From NCBI GenBank assembly GCA_019918135.1, contig WBZZ01000564.1, positions 177,501 to 206,076 on the forward strand: a DNA stretch of 28,576 bases, read 5' to 3'. The stretch comes from Paulinella micropora. Its lineage: Eukaryota; Cercozoa; Imbricatea; Euglyphida; Paulinellidae. The translations under genes were made by a program, and so were the position numbers. The first letter of the stretch is position 1. The number at the start of each line of letters is the position of its first letter. Positions 8,751 through 17,083 of the stretch are shown here, in pieces. The notes below the pieces were generated by a model. It did not search any database, had not been told where the DNA came from, and saw nothing but the letters and a program-made list of their open reading frames with translations.

Positions 8751-10058
8751 ATGTGGAGCGAAGATGACAAGAAGTTTGTTAGGCAGTTAAGAGTTGCTAC
8801 AACTGAAAGTAAAATTTATGAGGTCGTGTCCAACTTCTACGATAGCGAATTAAAACCAAGTATAGCCTTTCATAATGCTATTATATCTTTATTTAGCACG
8901 ACCACTAGCGATGAAGAAGTGCTTGAAGCACTAAAAGTAATATATCCAAAATATGCTATCGTGTATCCAAATTTGAATAGTAGAAGGCAAAGACTTTCTG
9001 AGGTGAGAAAGAAAGCAATAGAGCCTTACCAAAGTGAAAAAGTATATGAAATGAGCAAACTGGATAAGTATTTTAATCTTAATGAAGACGAGTGGATTGA
9101 TATCGTTGAGGGATATAAGAAAGATGTCAAAGCCAAAAATGAACAAAAAATACAGATTGATGTCCGTGATGTAATGGCTAAAATGAATGATATGATATTA
9201 AGTAATGACCCTTATCTTAAACTGCTTGCTTTAATGATAGCAATTGGAGCAAGGCCTGTGGAAATATTTGACAAAAACACATATGAATTAATACCAGATA
9301 AACCGAGTTGGTTGCGAGTGAATAACCTAGCGAAAAAGAGAGAAGGACAAAAAAAGAATTGGACTGAGAGGCCTGTTGTCCTTTTTACTCCCCAGTTTGT
9401 GATAGAACAAGTAAATTCGATAAGAAATCATTTCAAAAAGAAAAAAGCAGTTATCATTAACAGCGAAGGTGTGCTTGATAAGCAAAAGAATAATGAACTA
9501 AACAAAAGAATTATTAAAATCTTCCCTTGGCTATCAGAATACACGCAGAAGAGCAGTATGTTGCGAAAACTATATGCTAGTTTGTCGTATAGTAATTTTG
9601 CCAATCCGAAATTAGAGAATTTTAATACGTGGGTAAGCAATGTATTGGGGCACGGCGATATGCTCACTTCATTTAGTTATAGTTGGGTTAATGTGGCCGA
9701 CCCTGAAGAAATTAAGGCAGAAGGTATTAAAACAGAATTAGAGGAGTTGAGACGCAAAATAGATTTATATTTGAATTTAAATAATACTAATGAAATTAAA
9801 AGCGAAAACGGAGACGAAGAATGCAAATATCAACCATTAGGTAAAAGTGCTAGTAGAGAGGATAAGTATAAATTGCTTGAGCAGATATGGAATGACCACG
9901 GCGGGAAAATAACAAATACGGCACTCAGGAAAATATCTCATATAGGTGCGAAAATAGTAAATGAGTTTATCAAAGAAAAAAAAGAAGCACCACAAGAAGA
10001 GGAAACAAAAGCACCATCAAGAAGAAGTGCTAGAATTAAAAAGAATGCTAATACTTAA
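8751..10058 (+). CDS. Tyrosine recombinase, telomere-resolvase (protelomerase)-like
   Basis: 435 residues from ATG 8751; the frame is open upstream to TTG 8685, but the TATA motif favours the ATG. The catalytic core is visible: Arg168 in IGARPVEI, Lys residues about 195-196 (AKKREGQKK), Ser-x-x-Arg272 in SSMLRKLYASLSY, His301 in VLGHGDM and the nucleophile candidate Tyr310 in SFSYSW, nine residues after the His. The usual box II His is replaced by Ser. LRKLYA followed by an LGH-x8-Tyr block reminds me of telomere resolvases, which open palindromes and seal hairpin ends, and of integrases of large algal viruses. The alternative is an ordinary PLV integrase. The C-terminus is Lys/Glu-rich with a helix-turn-helix-like stretch (about 375-410). 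Its 3' end overlaps the convergent next gene by 11 bases. Confidence 0.8.
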   Translation: MWSEDDKKFVRQLRVATTESKIYEVVSNFYDSELKPSIAFHNAIISLFSTTTSDEEVLEALKVIYPKYAIVYPNLNSRRQRLSEVRKKAIEPYQSEKVYEMSKLDKYFNLNEDEWIDIVEGYKKDVKAKNEQKIQIDVRDVMAKMNDMILSNDPYLKLLALMIAIGARPVEIFDKNTYELIPDKPSWLRVNNLAKKREGQKKNWTERPVVLFTPQFVIEQVNSIRNHFKKKKAVIINSEGVLDKQKNNELNKRIIKIFPWLSEYTQKSSMLRKLYASLSYSNFANPKLENFNTWVSNVLGHGDMLTSFSYSWVNVADPEEIKAEGIKTELEELRRKIDLYLNLNNTNEIKSENGDEECKYQPLGKSASREDKYKLLEQIWNDHGGKITNTALRKISHIGAKIVNEFIKEKKEAPQEEETKAPSRRSARIKKNANT

Positions 10059-10323
10059 CAACGACTAAAGGGGGCTCTCCATATTTTACTCTAAGATTAG
10101 ACTCTCGCCTGTAGCATTTAATGGAGCAGATTGTGAAAAACTCAATACTATCCACACCATAGAAATTGCCTGCTATAATCGGGGGGTGCGACCGGAATGT
10201 GCGAGACAAACCGCATATATTGCAAAATTCTTCTGTATATTTCGGCAGGGGCATTTCTGCATAAACAAATGTTCTTATGTGGCCAACGATATCCGCGGGC
10301 AATTCGTGTATTATTATTGACAT
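10048..10323 (-). CDS. Small hypothetical protein, F-box-like N-terminus and Cys pairs
   Basis: 91 residues. The N-terminus IIHELPADIVGHIRTFVY looks like the first helices of an F-box, a motif that recruits target proteins to ubiquitin ligases and is common in large DNA viruses. The centre has FCNICG and later CSIKC, a possible zinc site. It faces the recombinase gene and overlaps its end by 11 bases. It diverges from the fibre-like gene across a shared promoter region. Function is not established; the F-box resemblance is weak. Confidence 0.6.
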   Translation of the reverse strand: MSIIIHELPADIVGHIRTFVYAEMPLPKYTEEFCNICGLSRTFRSHPPIIAGNFYGVDSIEFFTICSIKCYRRESNLRVKYGEPPLVVVKY

Positions 10324-10397
10324 GTTTTATATAAATATCTTATAATATAAGATTAGTCTATTTTTGAAAAAAAAAGACTTACATATTATGATATAGA
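10324..10397. promoter_or_regulatory. Divergent promoter region with palindrome
   Basis: Between two divergent start codons. On the minus strand TATTTATATAAAAC precedes the ATG at 10323. On the plus strand AAAGACTTACATATTATGATATAGA precedes the ATG at 10398 (read as an AGACTTAC word, then TATGATATAG). The centre has a perfect palindrome ATCTTATAATATAAGAT at 10337-10353. Both genes therefore carry a TATA-like word within 15 bases of the start. Confidence 0.55.
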
Positions 10398-11630
10398 ATG
10401 AACCTTTTTGGTCAAAGCACGAATACTCCATCGTCATCATCTACATCGTCATCATCTTCTTTATCAATAGATAATATTAAAGATGCTTTACCAACAACGG
10501 CCTTCGGAGAATTGCGAACGGCCACTTTATCGCCAGTATTACAAAATGTATTTACATATGGTATTAATACTCGTTTCTTTGACAAAACAGAAACAAACGG
10601 CGGGGTGGTATCAACTGCTAATTCAATGGCGGTTTTGACCACATCGGCCTCAGGTAATTCAACCGCACAGATTACGACTATAGAGAGAGCAAAATATAGA
10701 AGTGGCATGGGCTTGGTTGCTAGATTTTCCGCATTATTTCCATCATCTACCACCGCGACTACCTTTAATTGCGATATTGGCATAGGCACACCAGCAGACA
10801 ATTTATGTTTTAGACAATCAAACTCGGGAATGTCTGTTGTAAGAACGGCGGGAAGCGTAGAAAATGTAGTTAGTCAATATGCGTGGAATGTTGATAAATG
10901 TGATAATACAGGAAACTTCCCCGCGATTGATTTTACCAAATTGAATGTGTTTGAAATCGTTGTTCAATATCTGGGTAGCGGTCAGATTACATTTAAAATT
11001 GAAAACCCGCGAACTGGACGAATGGAAGTAATCCATGCTATTAAATACGCGAGCACTGCTACTACTCCATCATTAGATCAGGCGGCATTTGCTATTTATG
11101 CGAAGGCATATTCGTCAAGCCTTCAATCCGTTGTAATGAAAACGGCGAGTATGTTTTTGGCGGTTGAGGGGGTTATTGACAGAACTATTGCTATAACAAA
11201 CTCGTATGACAATGTCAAGAGTATAGGATCAACTGAGAATGCCATATTTACTATTAGAAACCGCGCCACATTCAACAGCAAAACGAATTACAACATAATC
11301 TACTTTGAGAATTTGTGTATAAGTAATTCTGATACTAAAACATGTATTGCGAGAATTATTCTTAATACTACATTGGGAGGAACACCTTCTTATTCAAATT
11401 ACGATACAAACACATCATTGGCCGAGGTAGATACGGCGGGAACAACCAGAACGGGTAGAAGTGTGATATTTACATATGTGTTGTCTGCTGGCTCATCCAT
11501 ATACATTGATTTGTCTCAATATAATATCAAGATAGGGTCAGGTAAGACATTTACTATATCCGCACAAAATACGAGCGGTGGAACGGCGAGCATTTACGCT
11601 TCATTGAACTGGATTGAAGATCAGATTTAA
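10398..11630 (+). CDS. Putative virion surface or fibre-like protein
   Basis: 410 residues, intact. After MNLFG comes a Ser/Thr-rich low-complexity linker (about residues 8-24). The rest is rich in Ser, Thr, Asn, Gly and alternating hydrophobic residues, typical of beta-sheet capsid, spike or adhesin proteins. The segment from about residue 38 (GELRTATLSPVLQNVFTYG) through 230 could be one beta domain, and a second beta-rich part ends in ASLNWIEDQI. There is no signal peptide or TM segment. Position beside penton and capsid genes supports a structural role such as receptor binding, but no family is recognised with certainty. The 3' end is 19 bases from the end of the convergent next gene, over an A run. 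Confidence 0.6.
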   Translation: MNLFGQSTNTPSSSSTSSSSSLSIDNIKDALPTTAFGELRTATLSPVLQNVFTYGINTRFFDKTETNGGVVSTANSMAVLTTSASGNSTAQITTIERAKYRSGMGLVARFSALFPSSTTATTFNCDIGIGTPADNLCFRQSNSGMSVVRTAGSVENVVSQYAWNVDKCDNTGNFPAIDFTKLNVFEIVVQYLGSGQITFKIENPRTGRMEVIHAIKYASTATTPSLDQAAFAIYAKAYSSSLQSVVMKTASMFLAVEGVIDRTIAITNSYDNVKSIGSTENAIFTIRNRATFNSKTNYNIIYFENLCISNSDTKTCIARIILNTTLGGTPSYSNYDTNTSLAEVDTAGTTRTGRSVIFTYVLSAGSSIYIDLSQYNIKIGSGKTFTISAQNTSGGTASIYASLNWIEDQI

Positions 11631-11649
11631 ACAAAAAAAATACACACTT

Positions 11650-11877
11650 TCAAAAATACAGGCTTTCAAACTTTTTTTCTATCTCTACTGCTAGGTTGTT
11701 AATATTTGTTTTTTTTGTCATTTCCTCAACAATTGGTGCATGGTATTTCCTTAAATACCGATAAAACTGATCCATATTAGTCCCGCACGGGATTATATCT
11801 TTTTTTTGTTTCAAACGGCACTCGTTGACAGCCGTTATCAACTGAAACAATTTATCTATATTGTCCAAAAATATCAT
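11650..11877 (-). CDS. Small hypothetical protein
   Basis: 75 residues, mostly helical by composition, with many Lys, Asn and Glu, two Cys (ECRL, IPCG) and a Tyr-rich FYRYLRKYH stretch. TTATTATAT lies immediately before the ATG on the minus strand, like other genes of the element. It sits between the penton gene, from which it is 46 bases downstream, and the convergent fibre-like gene. No function can be assigned. Confidence 0.55.
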   Translation of the reverse strand: MIFLDNIDKLFQLITAVNECRLKQKKDIIPCGTNMDQFYRYLRKYHAPIVEEMTKKTNINNLAVEIEKKFESLYF

Positions 11878-11923
11878 ATATAATAAGGGAAATTATAATC
11901 TAAATGTAAATAAACCGATAGGA

Positions 11924-12721
11924 TTAAGCATGATACGCCTTTAAGAGAATACTAACTTCAAAATTGACAGGACATTCAAGCACTTCACCGCCCGCATTTC
12001 TAATGACGATGTCAATGGATCGTAAGGATTTGGTACTATTAAACGGGACATAATCTGCGATGTCGTTTGATGATTCAAAGTAGCACTGGACTCCATATGG
12101 TTTATCTAGATTACATTTACCAACGACAGAGAAATTACCATTTGCTTCAACTAAACCAGACTGATTTAAAGCACTGCTATGGACATAAACGGCCGTTTCA
12201 CCGATTAGATTGACTATAGACTGCATCGTGGCACTCGCCGCCGCCGAGATATCAGCAGTTAGTCCTATCTTATCGCTAATCGTGCTGTTATCGTAATCAA
12301 AAGCATACGTATCACCAGTGAAAGCGAAATTCAATTTATTAACGGAGTTCAAAGTTATAACTACGGAGTTAGGGGTAATTGCTGAATTAATCGCAGTTTG
12401 AAGAGCGGTAATAAATGTATCAATGGTGTATTGATTTGCTGTTACGATTGCCGTTTTTGTAGCCGATCCAGTTGTTTTAATCAATGTGAGAGTATTGGCA
12501 TAACTCGGTATGTTTGGGAAAACATTTGGAATAGAGATACTTTTAACGACATAAGCACTGATTATATCAATATTACGGCCAGTTGCTGGTAAATCAACGA
12601 CGAAACGGCCATTGTGAGTAGAAGCGGATTTGGATTCTGTTTTATCACTTGAGGAGACACGAAGGAGGAAAATTTTTTTTGTGCGCTTTTCATCCTCCAA
12701 TTGAGAGATCGTGAACGCCAT
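11924..12721 (-). CDS. Penton (minor capsid) protein, single jelly-roll
   Basis: 265 residues. The ATG at 12721 is chosen over the upstream one at 12736 because a TATATA palindrome lies directly before it and the protein then begins MAFTISQLEDEKR. The features fit PLV and virophage minor capsid proteins: an early beta segment (IFLLRVSSSD, FVVDLPA), ISAYVVKSISIPNVFPNI, which resembles the conserved segment after strand B in this family, a long Thr/Ser/Ala-rich middle, and the C-terminal part with SLRSIDIVIRNAGGEVLECPVNFEVSI given here only as two short motifs: RSIDIVIRN and NFEVSILLK. Pentons form the five-fold vertices and work with the major capsid protein and ATPase. The gene lies downstream of the GIY-YIG gene and the capsid gene on the same strand. 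Confidence 0.78.
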   Translation of the reverse strand: MAFTISQLEDEKRTKKIFLLRVSSSDKTESKSASTHNGRFVVDLPATGRNIDIISAYVVKSISIPNVFPNIPSYANTLTLIKTTGSATKTAIVTANQYTIDTFITALQTAINSAITPNSVVITLNSVNKLNFAFTGDTYAFDYDNSTISDKIGLTADISAAASATMQSIVNLIGETAVYVHSSALNQSGLVEANGNFSVVGKCNLDKPYGVQCYFESSNDIADYVPFNSTKSLRSIDIVIRNAGGEVLECPVNFEVSILLKAYHA

Positions 12722-12736
12722 TGCTATATATAGCAA
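12721..12736 (-). promoter_or_regulatory. Palindromic TATA motif before the penton gene
   Basis: TTGCTATATATAGCAA is a perfect 16-bp palindrome whose edge overlaps the start codon of the penton gene. It is the TATA-type word of this gene and could also form a hairpin in the transcript leader. Confidence 0.5.
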
Positions 12737-12756
12737 AAAATATTATTCTAATTAAA

Positions 12757-13428
12757 TTAAAATCCCATCAAACATAAACCGATTGGAAGTGCCTCCATGT
12801 TTCTTTTGTGAGTTTTGGTTTTTCTATGTTTAGAAATACTATCCTTTCTTGAAAAATCACCACATTCACATTGCACTCTAACAGACCCTCTTTCTCGTGA
12901 TAATTGGTTTAGATATTCCTTGTTTTTTTCACGATATAATCTATCTCTTTCTGCTATTTTGGCTTTATTGTTCCATCTATAATTTTCGTCTATTTGTGGA
13001 TTTTTCTCACGATATTCTTTTTTCTTTTTGGCCAGATGTTCTTTGTTTCGTTCATTATATTCTCGTTTGTGTTGCTTTACATATTCAGCATTGTCTTTAT
13101 GCCATTCATTCACACTCCTGCCAGATATTCTTTTATTTACACACTTGTTTTCCCTTATACATTCGCCTTCCCTTTTATTAAGTTGATCGGAAGTCTCGCA
13201 CGGGTAGTGTTCCAAAAGTTCAATATAAGCGTCTTCGTGTTTGATTATTTCAAAACTGGAAGTATATTTATATTTTTTTTCGTCCTTTTCCCAGAGTTTA
13301 AAATTATGGCGATGATCCGACATACGAGCAGACAATTCTTGTGTGGTGCTTCCTATGTAAATTTTATCTGTTTGGTGAGACCTAATAGCATAGATTTTCC
13401 CATTTTGACAATTTCCAACCCGTGGCAT
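12757..13428 (-). CDS. GIY-YIG endonuclease with C-terminal zinc-finger-like motif
   Basis: 223 residues. The N-terminal nuclease domain (about 1-100) shows KIYAIRS (11-17) and KIYIGST (22-28), the GIY and YIG blocks, Arg35 in LSARMSDHR and Glu87 in LNKREGEC, the usual catalytic positions. A Lys/Glu/Asn/Tyr-rich helical linker follows (about 105-180), typical of homing endonucleases that use repeated DNA-contact helices. The end carries CECG then HRKTKTHK, a C2H2-like finger. It lies between the major capsid and penton genes on the same strand. It is intact. It may be a selfish homing enzyme or a domesticated nuclease for genome processing; the sequence does not decide. Confidence 0.85.
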   Translation of the reverse strand: MPRVGNCQNGKIYAIRSHQTDKIYIGSTTQELSARMSDHRHNFKLWEKDEKKYKYTSSFEIIKHEDAYIELLEHYPCETSDQLNKREGECIRENKCVNKRISGRSVNEWHKDNAEYVKQHKREYNERNKEHLAKKKKEYREKNPQIDENYRWNNKAKIAERDRLYREKNKEYLNQLSRERGSVRVQCECGDFSRKDSISKHRKTKTHKRNMEALPIGLCLMGF

Positions 13429-13535
13429 ATTGTATTATGTTGTATATTGCGATATGTTTATATGGTTATTTTTATCTTTTTTGTTTAAACTACACATACT
13501 AAGAGAGATTTTAAATAAATAAGGCTTACATTTAA

Positions 13536-14947
13536 TCATTGTTTTACGACGCATCTACTGGGGTAGATAGACGCCACTTTGACATATTTCAACCAAGCGG
13601 TGATGGCGCGAGTAGCATTATAATCGGCCGCATAACGAAGAGTGACTTCAGCAGTTCGCGAGTTATTAACTGCTAGACCAGATGCTCCAATGTGAGGCGA
13701 CTGATTGAGTGTCTGGATAATGGTAGCAAATCCTCCGTTATTATCTGTGTCAGTAGAGCCAGAGGGAGCATAATATTTACGAAAGTTTTCAAGAGAAACA
13801 GACGAACACATATAAGCATCACGGATACCCATAGTCGCTTGTAGATTGTTAATATACAATTCCGCACATCCTCTTCTAACAGCAGCCACCGTGTCGGTGC
13901 TTCCTCCTAGTTCCATCTTCTGTTGTGGAGCATACCAATCACCAATACGACACTGATATTGTTTATAAGGCATTATGGCAGTTCCAAGGTTATCAATGCT
14001 AGCATTGTCAGCAAGCACATTTTGAGTTACGATATACAAGCACTGAGCACGAGCAACTGCTTTATTCACTTGAAGATTAAAATCATCCGATGTCCCCGGG
14101 TTCGCCTTTTGGTTGTAGTATGTTTCATAAGTGTATGGAAGCCCATCCTTGCTCCCCATCTGTTCCATAATATTTCTCTGGACGGCGGGAGCGAGAGAGA
14201 ATGTCTCCAACATAACCACGGGATTGGAGACGGTGTAAGTCAAAGCAGCACCACTAAAATCAGTGGGAACTCCACCAGTGGCGGATCCAATGATAGCAAA
14301 TGCTTCCTGAGGCGGTGCAAATGTCAAGCGAAGCCTCATACCACTAATCAAAGAGGGAGGAATGAGAGTTTCTTCATTAAACACCCCCGAGAAGTAATGA
14401 AGAGGAACACAAACCTTCAAATAATTACCAGTGGCCACGGCACTTGGAGTATTGACGGCAAAATCAAGTATAACTTGATCAGTAACATTAGCATTAACAT
14501 CAAGACTTTCTCTCTGTCCAGCCATCTGTGCATGCCGACGATAATCATAAGGATAATGCCACGGGAGAATATTTCGCACCATCTTGTTCAAATCTTCAAT
14601 TCGTTCAAGTTCGCTACCATCCTTACTTTCCAACAAAAATCTTTCAAAAATAGCAGTTGCTGGAGTGTTATGAAAACCAATGGCACAATCGTTATCTGTT
14701 TTAGTGTCCAACCCGTCGGCCTTGATATCAAATGTTAAATAACAATTTTTTCCATAAACAAAATCAGTGCTCGCCTGTAATGTAAAAATCATTTCAGTCC
14801 CCGACGAACTGGTATAAGTCTGCTGGTCGGCGAAGTTCTTCTTAAAGATGCTCCCTGTTCAGTGAGTGCTAAATTTGCTGGCAACTCATACCTGAGGTTG
14901 TTGAGGGTCATCAACTCCTCCGTGTTTTTACTATCCTTTCCTTCCAT
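13536..14947 (-). CDS. Major capsid protein, double jelly-roll (one frame change near N-terminus)
   Basis: The uninterrupted frame 14792-13536 encodes 418 residues and begins inside the first jelly-roll (MIFTLQASTDFVYGKNCYLT). A start codon at 14947 opens another frame of about 35 plausible residues, MEGKDSKNTEELMTLNNLRY and onward. That frame passes into the main frame near 14840 by a single base (one base missing), at TCTTTAAGAAG. With it the protein would be about 470 residues, a normal PLV length. Family features are FVYGKNCYLTFDI, LPWHYPYDYRR, the loop LKVCVPLHYFSG, and a repeated beta-sheet composition with NSRTAEVTLRYAAD near the end. The protein forms the capsid faces. The frame change may be an assembly indel, since it is the only defect. 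The GIY-YIG gene is 107 bases downstream. Confidence 0.85.
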
Positions 14948-15024
14948 TTTTTTGTTGTTGTGGTTGTAGAAATTACACGGCTTATTATACTAATAAAAAA
15001 ATAATAGAAATTAAAAATAATTAT

Positions 15025-15423
15025 TTATTCACCTGAAACGGATTGTTTAATAATATCAACTGAATTCTGTATATTGTCAAGTCTCGCATCTTGTGGTGAA
15101 GTCAATTGAAACTCTCTTGCCTCAGCATTTTGAACCGCTTTCTTCAAGTAAGCCAAACTGCTAACAGCGGTGTCCAAATCAACAACATCTCCTTTTTCTT
15201 TGCTATCAGAAATGTCAGTTAATGTGTTTTGAATGGTGCTCTTCTCATGTGAGACAAGGTCGCCAAATTCGGTTAATGGTTGATTAACTAATGGGGCACC
15301 ATTGCTACTCCACAAATCAAACTGATTTAGTTGAAAACCATCACTCGCGGGTCGGTTTCCTTCGTTGAGTTTGTTAATAAACTCGTTAGACAATCTATTG
15401 GAGGCATGTGTGTTTTTAATCAT
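15025..15423 (-). CDS. Hypothetical accessory protein
   Basis: 132 residues, acidic and Asn/Gln/Ser-rich, no TM segment. The second half (about 75-132) is likely helical (LAYLKKAVQNAEAREFQL, DARLDNIQNSVDIIKQ). ACTTACATATATATA lies directly before the ATG, the same promoter form as other genes. It lies in the gap between the major capsid gene and the 193-residue gene, all on the minus strand. A minor virion or scaffold protein is possible. No family recognised. Confidence 0.6.
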   Translation of the reverse strand: MIKNTHASNRLSNEFINKLNEGNRPASDGFQLNQFDLWSSNGAPLVNQPLTEFGDLVSHEKSTIQNTLTDISDSKEKGDVVDLDTAVSSLAYLKKAVQNAEAREFQLTSPQDARLDNIQNSVDIIKQSVSGE

Positions 15424-15434
15424 TATATATATGT

Positions 15435-15459
15435 AAGTTAATTTAATTTAAATTAACTT
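15435..15459. repeat. Perfect 25-nt intergenic palindrome
   Basis: Arms AAGTTAATTTAA and TTAAATTAACTT around a single central T, in the 50-bp gap between two minus-strand genes. Its core is the same as that of the palindrome at 17034-17058. Position after one gene and before the next fits a transcript 3'-end hairpin, a promoter element or a binding site. Confidence 0.7.
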
Positions 15460-15473
15460 TAAAATATATTTTA

Positions 15474-16055
15474 TCAATTACCATTAATTATTTTTTTCAT
15501 GATTTGTAAATTCTTGTGTGTAATTCTTTCCTCTTTCATTTTCTTTAAATCCGCTATGGCTTGATTTACATCAATATCATTAGTTTGCGCAACTTCCTTA
15601 GGTGGTGGTGGAGTAGCATCTTCTATTGCTTCTATCTTACTTGCTGGTGTTGTGGTAGTTTTTGTTGGCACAGAAACAGGAGTTGGATTGACGGACTTTG
15701 GCAAAGAATGTTCAACATTAGGTGCTGGAGACATTTCAACAGGTTTGGCATTTGGTTCGGGAGATGAATTATTCGCCGATGCTATGTCTGGTGCTTTTCT
15801 TTTCAATGCTTCGTCTGGCACTTGGTCAGGTTGCCCGCTGGCAATAGGTTCGTTAAGTGTTTTCTTTCCCCTAGGTGCTTTTGGACGGATTAGACTTTTA
15901 ATCTTACCACTCTTAATATCCTCTTCTATTTTTTTGATTGCCACATGTTCGGGTGTTCCCTTACGAATTGTTGTGAGTTTGCCTTGTCCATTTTCTTTAT
16001 ACCAAATTGACATTGCTTGATGATAAGGGGTCGCATATAGTTTCTGTGCTGACAT
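15474..16055 (-). CDS. Hypothetical Pro/Lys-rich protein
   Basis: 193 residues. The N-terminal part (1-55) is basic and looks folded (MSAQKLYATPYHQAMSIWYK, then GTPEHVAIKKIEEDI). The middle (about 60-150) is disordered, with Pro/Ala/Thr/Ser repeats and Lys-rich RPKAPRGKK. The end is a charged helix (VNQAIADLKKMKEERITHK). ATAATATAAT lies directly before the ATG. It is between the ATPase and capsid genes. A DNA-binding core protein or capsid linker is a reasonable inference; no family is recognised. Confidence 0.6.
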   Translation of the reverse strand: MSAQKLYATPYHQAMSIWYKENGQGKLTTIRKGTPEHVAIKKIEEDIKSGKIKSLIRPKAPRGKKTLNEPIASGQPDQVPDEALKRKAPDIASANNSSPEPNAKPVEMSPAPNVEHSLPKSVNPTPVSVPTKTTTTPASKIEAIEDATPPPPKEVAQTNDIDVNQAIADLKKMKEERITHKNLQIMKKIINGN

Positions 16056-16109
16056 ATTATATTATTATGAAACAAAAAAACTTTTTAATTGAATTAGTTT
16101 ATAAATTAG

Positions 16110-16133
16110 TTTATGATTGAATTCAATCATAAA
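16110..16133. repeat. Perfect 24-bp palindrome at the ATPase gene end
   Basis: Arms TTTATGATTGAA and TTCAATCATAAA with no spacer, overlapping the stop codon of the ATPase gene. Beside it a tandem AATTAGTTTAT word occurs twice (16092-16113). It is the longest spacer-free palindrome seen in the element. Terminator hairpin, or substrate of the recombinase, are the two main ideas. Confidence 0.7.
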
Positions 16134-17030
16134 TTGGTCATATCTCTGTCCTTGTTTAATCGCAATATAGTAGAGAAATTCTTTCTAAACTGGGTTGTTC
16201 TATCACTGGCAGTGTTGTTAATTGCTAGAAACGAATAAGGTTCTGCCGTAGCATACTTAACCATATTGTAAAATTCTTTTTTGGTGAGAAAAGGACTTTC
16301 ATATTCATCTGCCAGTCTGTCAAGTTCACTCCGCCTTACTCCATTAAAAATAATCATCCAATGGCAATTAATTCTTATTCTTCGCGGGAGTTGTGTATAA
16401 CTTTGAGTTGCGACCCACACGGATACTTTGGCGTGTGTTGAAGCGAAAAACAACTCGGTAAGCACTTCTGATTTAAGAAAAGTCTTACTTTGTGCGATGT
16501 CATCCAATAACAATAATATTTTTGGTGCCTTCTTAAACCCTTTAGTTTTAATTAGTTCTTTTTGTTTAGTTAATATGTCTCTCATTAACTCAGGCTTATC
16601 CTCTTTGATTATGTCTTCTTTTTTTAACTTGAGAGTGTCCTCCAAAATCGGGCACGGGCTTAAGCAAAATACGACTATTCTATCATAAAAAACTTTTAAC
16701 ATGTTCTTTTTGGCGAGTAGATTACAAATCATAACTGATTTACCTCCGCCAGTGCTGGCGCATATAACCATAGTCCCCATGGCTGGCAATATTCCTTCTT
16801 CTTGAATAGGAAGCAGTTTGACACTATCTCGTTGTGTTTTAATCGGTTGTATTTCTAAGTCGTTATGAAATTTAGGGGGCTTCTTGTTTTCTAACTCTGT
16901 TATTACTGGCCTGTCAATAGTAAATTCCTCGTGTGCTTTTTCTATGTTGGTCTTCTCCAGATTTTGCTTCAAAAGTGTTTTTTCGTGGCAACTTGTTTGC
17001 TATTAATCCTTTATGTATAGACCTCGGCAT
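16127..17030 (-). CDS. FtsK/HerA-type genome-packaging ATPase (frame change near N-terminus)
   Basis: The main frame (16972-16127, 281 codons from a TTG) has no ATG before the ATPase core. A start at 17030 opens another frame (MPRSIHKGLIANKLPRKNTF) that would pass into the main frame around 16975 by one base (one extra base), next to A and T runs. The core has Walker A ASTGGGKS (residues 72-79 of the main frame), Walker B ILLLLDD (152-158), and VWVATQSYTQLPRRIR with the family's Gln, followed by a nearby HWMIIFNG segment. This matches A32-like ATPases of PLVs, virophages and large DNA viruses, which pump the genome into the capsid. Upstream lies a double palindrome. The frame break may be an assembly indel. 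Confidence 0.85.
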
Positions 17031-17033
17031 CTA

Positions 17034-17076
17034 AAGTTGATTTAATTTAAATCAACTTATCTTATATTATAAGATA
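17034..17076. repeat. Two overlapping palindromes before the ATPase gene
   Basis: A perfect 25-nt palindrome, arms AAGTTGATTTAA and TTAAATCAACTT around T (17034-17058), adjoins a 19-nt palindrome, TATCTTATA-T-TATAAGATA (17058-17076). The first is a close copy of 15435-15459 with a matching change in both arms. The second matches 10337-10353. The paired change suggests that the ability to base-pair has been kept. Confidence 0.7.
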
Positions 17077-17083
17077 TACTATA

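Noticed and set aside
13923..14738. 271-codon plus-strand ORF
   Set aside because: It is antisense to the major capsid gene, which has clear family features; the plus-strand reading has none.
14835..14850. Programmed -1 frameshift site in the capsid gene
   Set aside because: TCTTTAAGA does not match the canonical X-XXY-YYZ slippery pattern, and similar one-base shifts occur in host genes.
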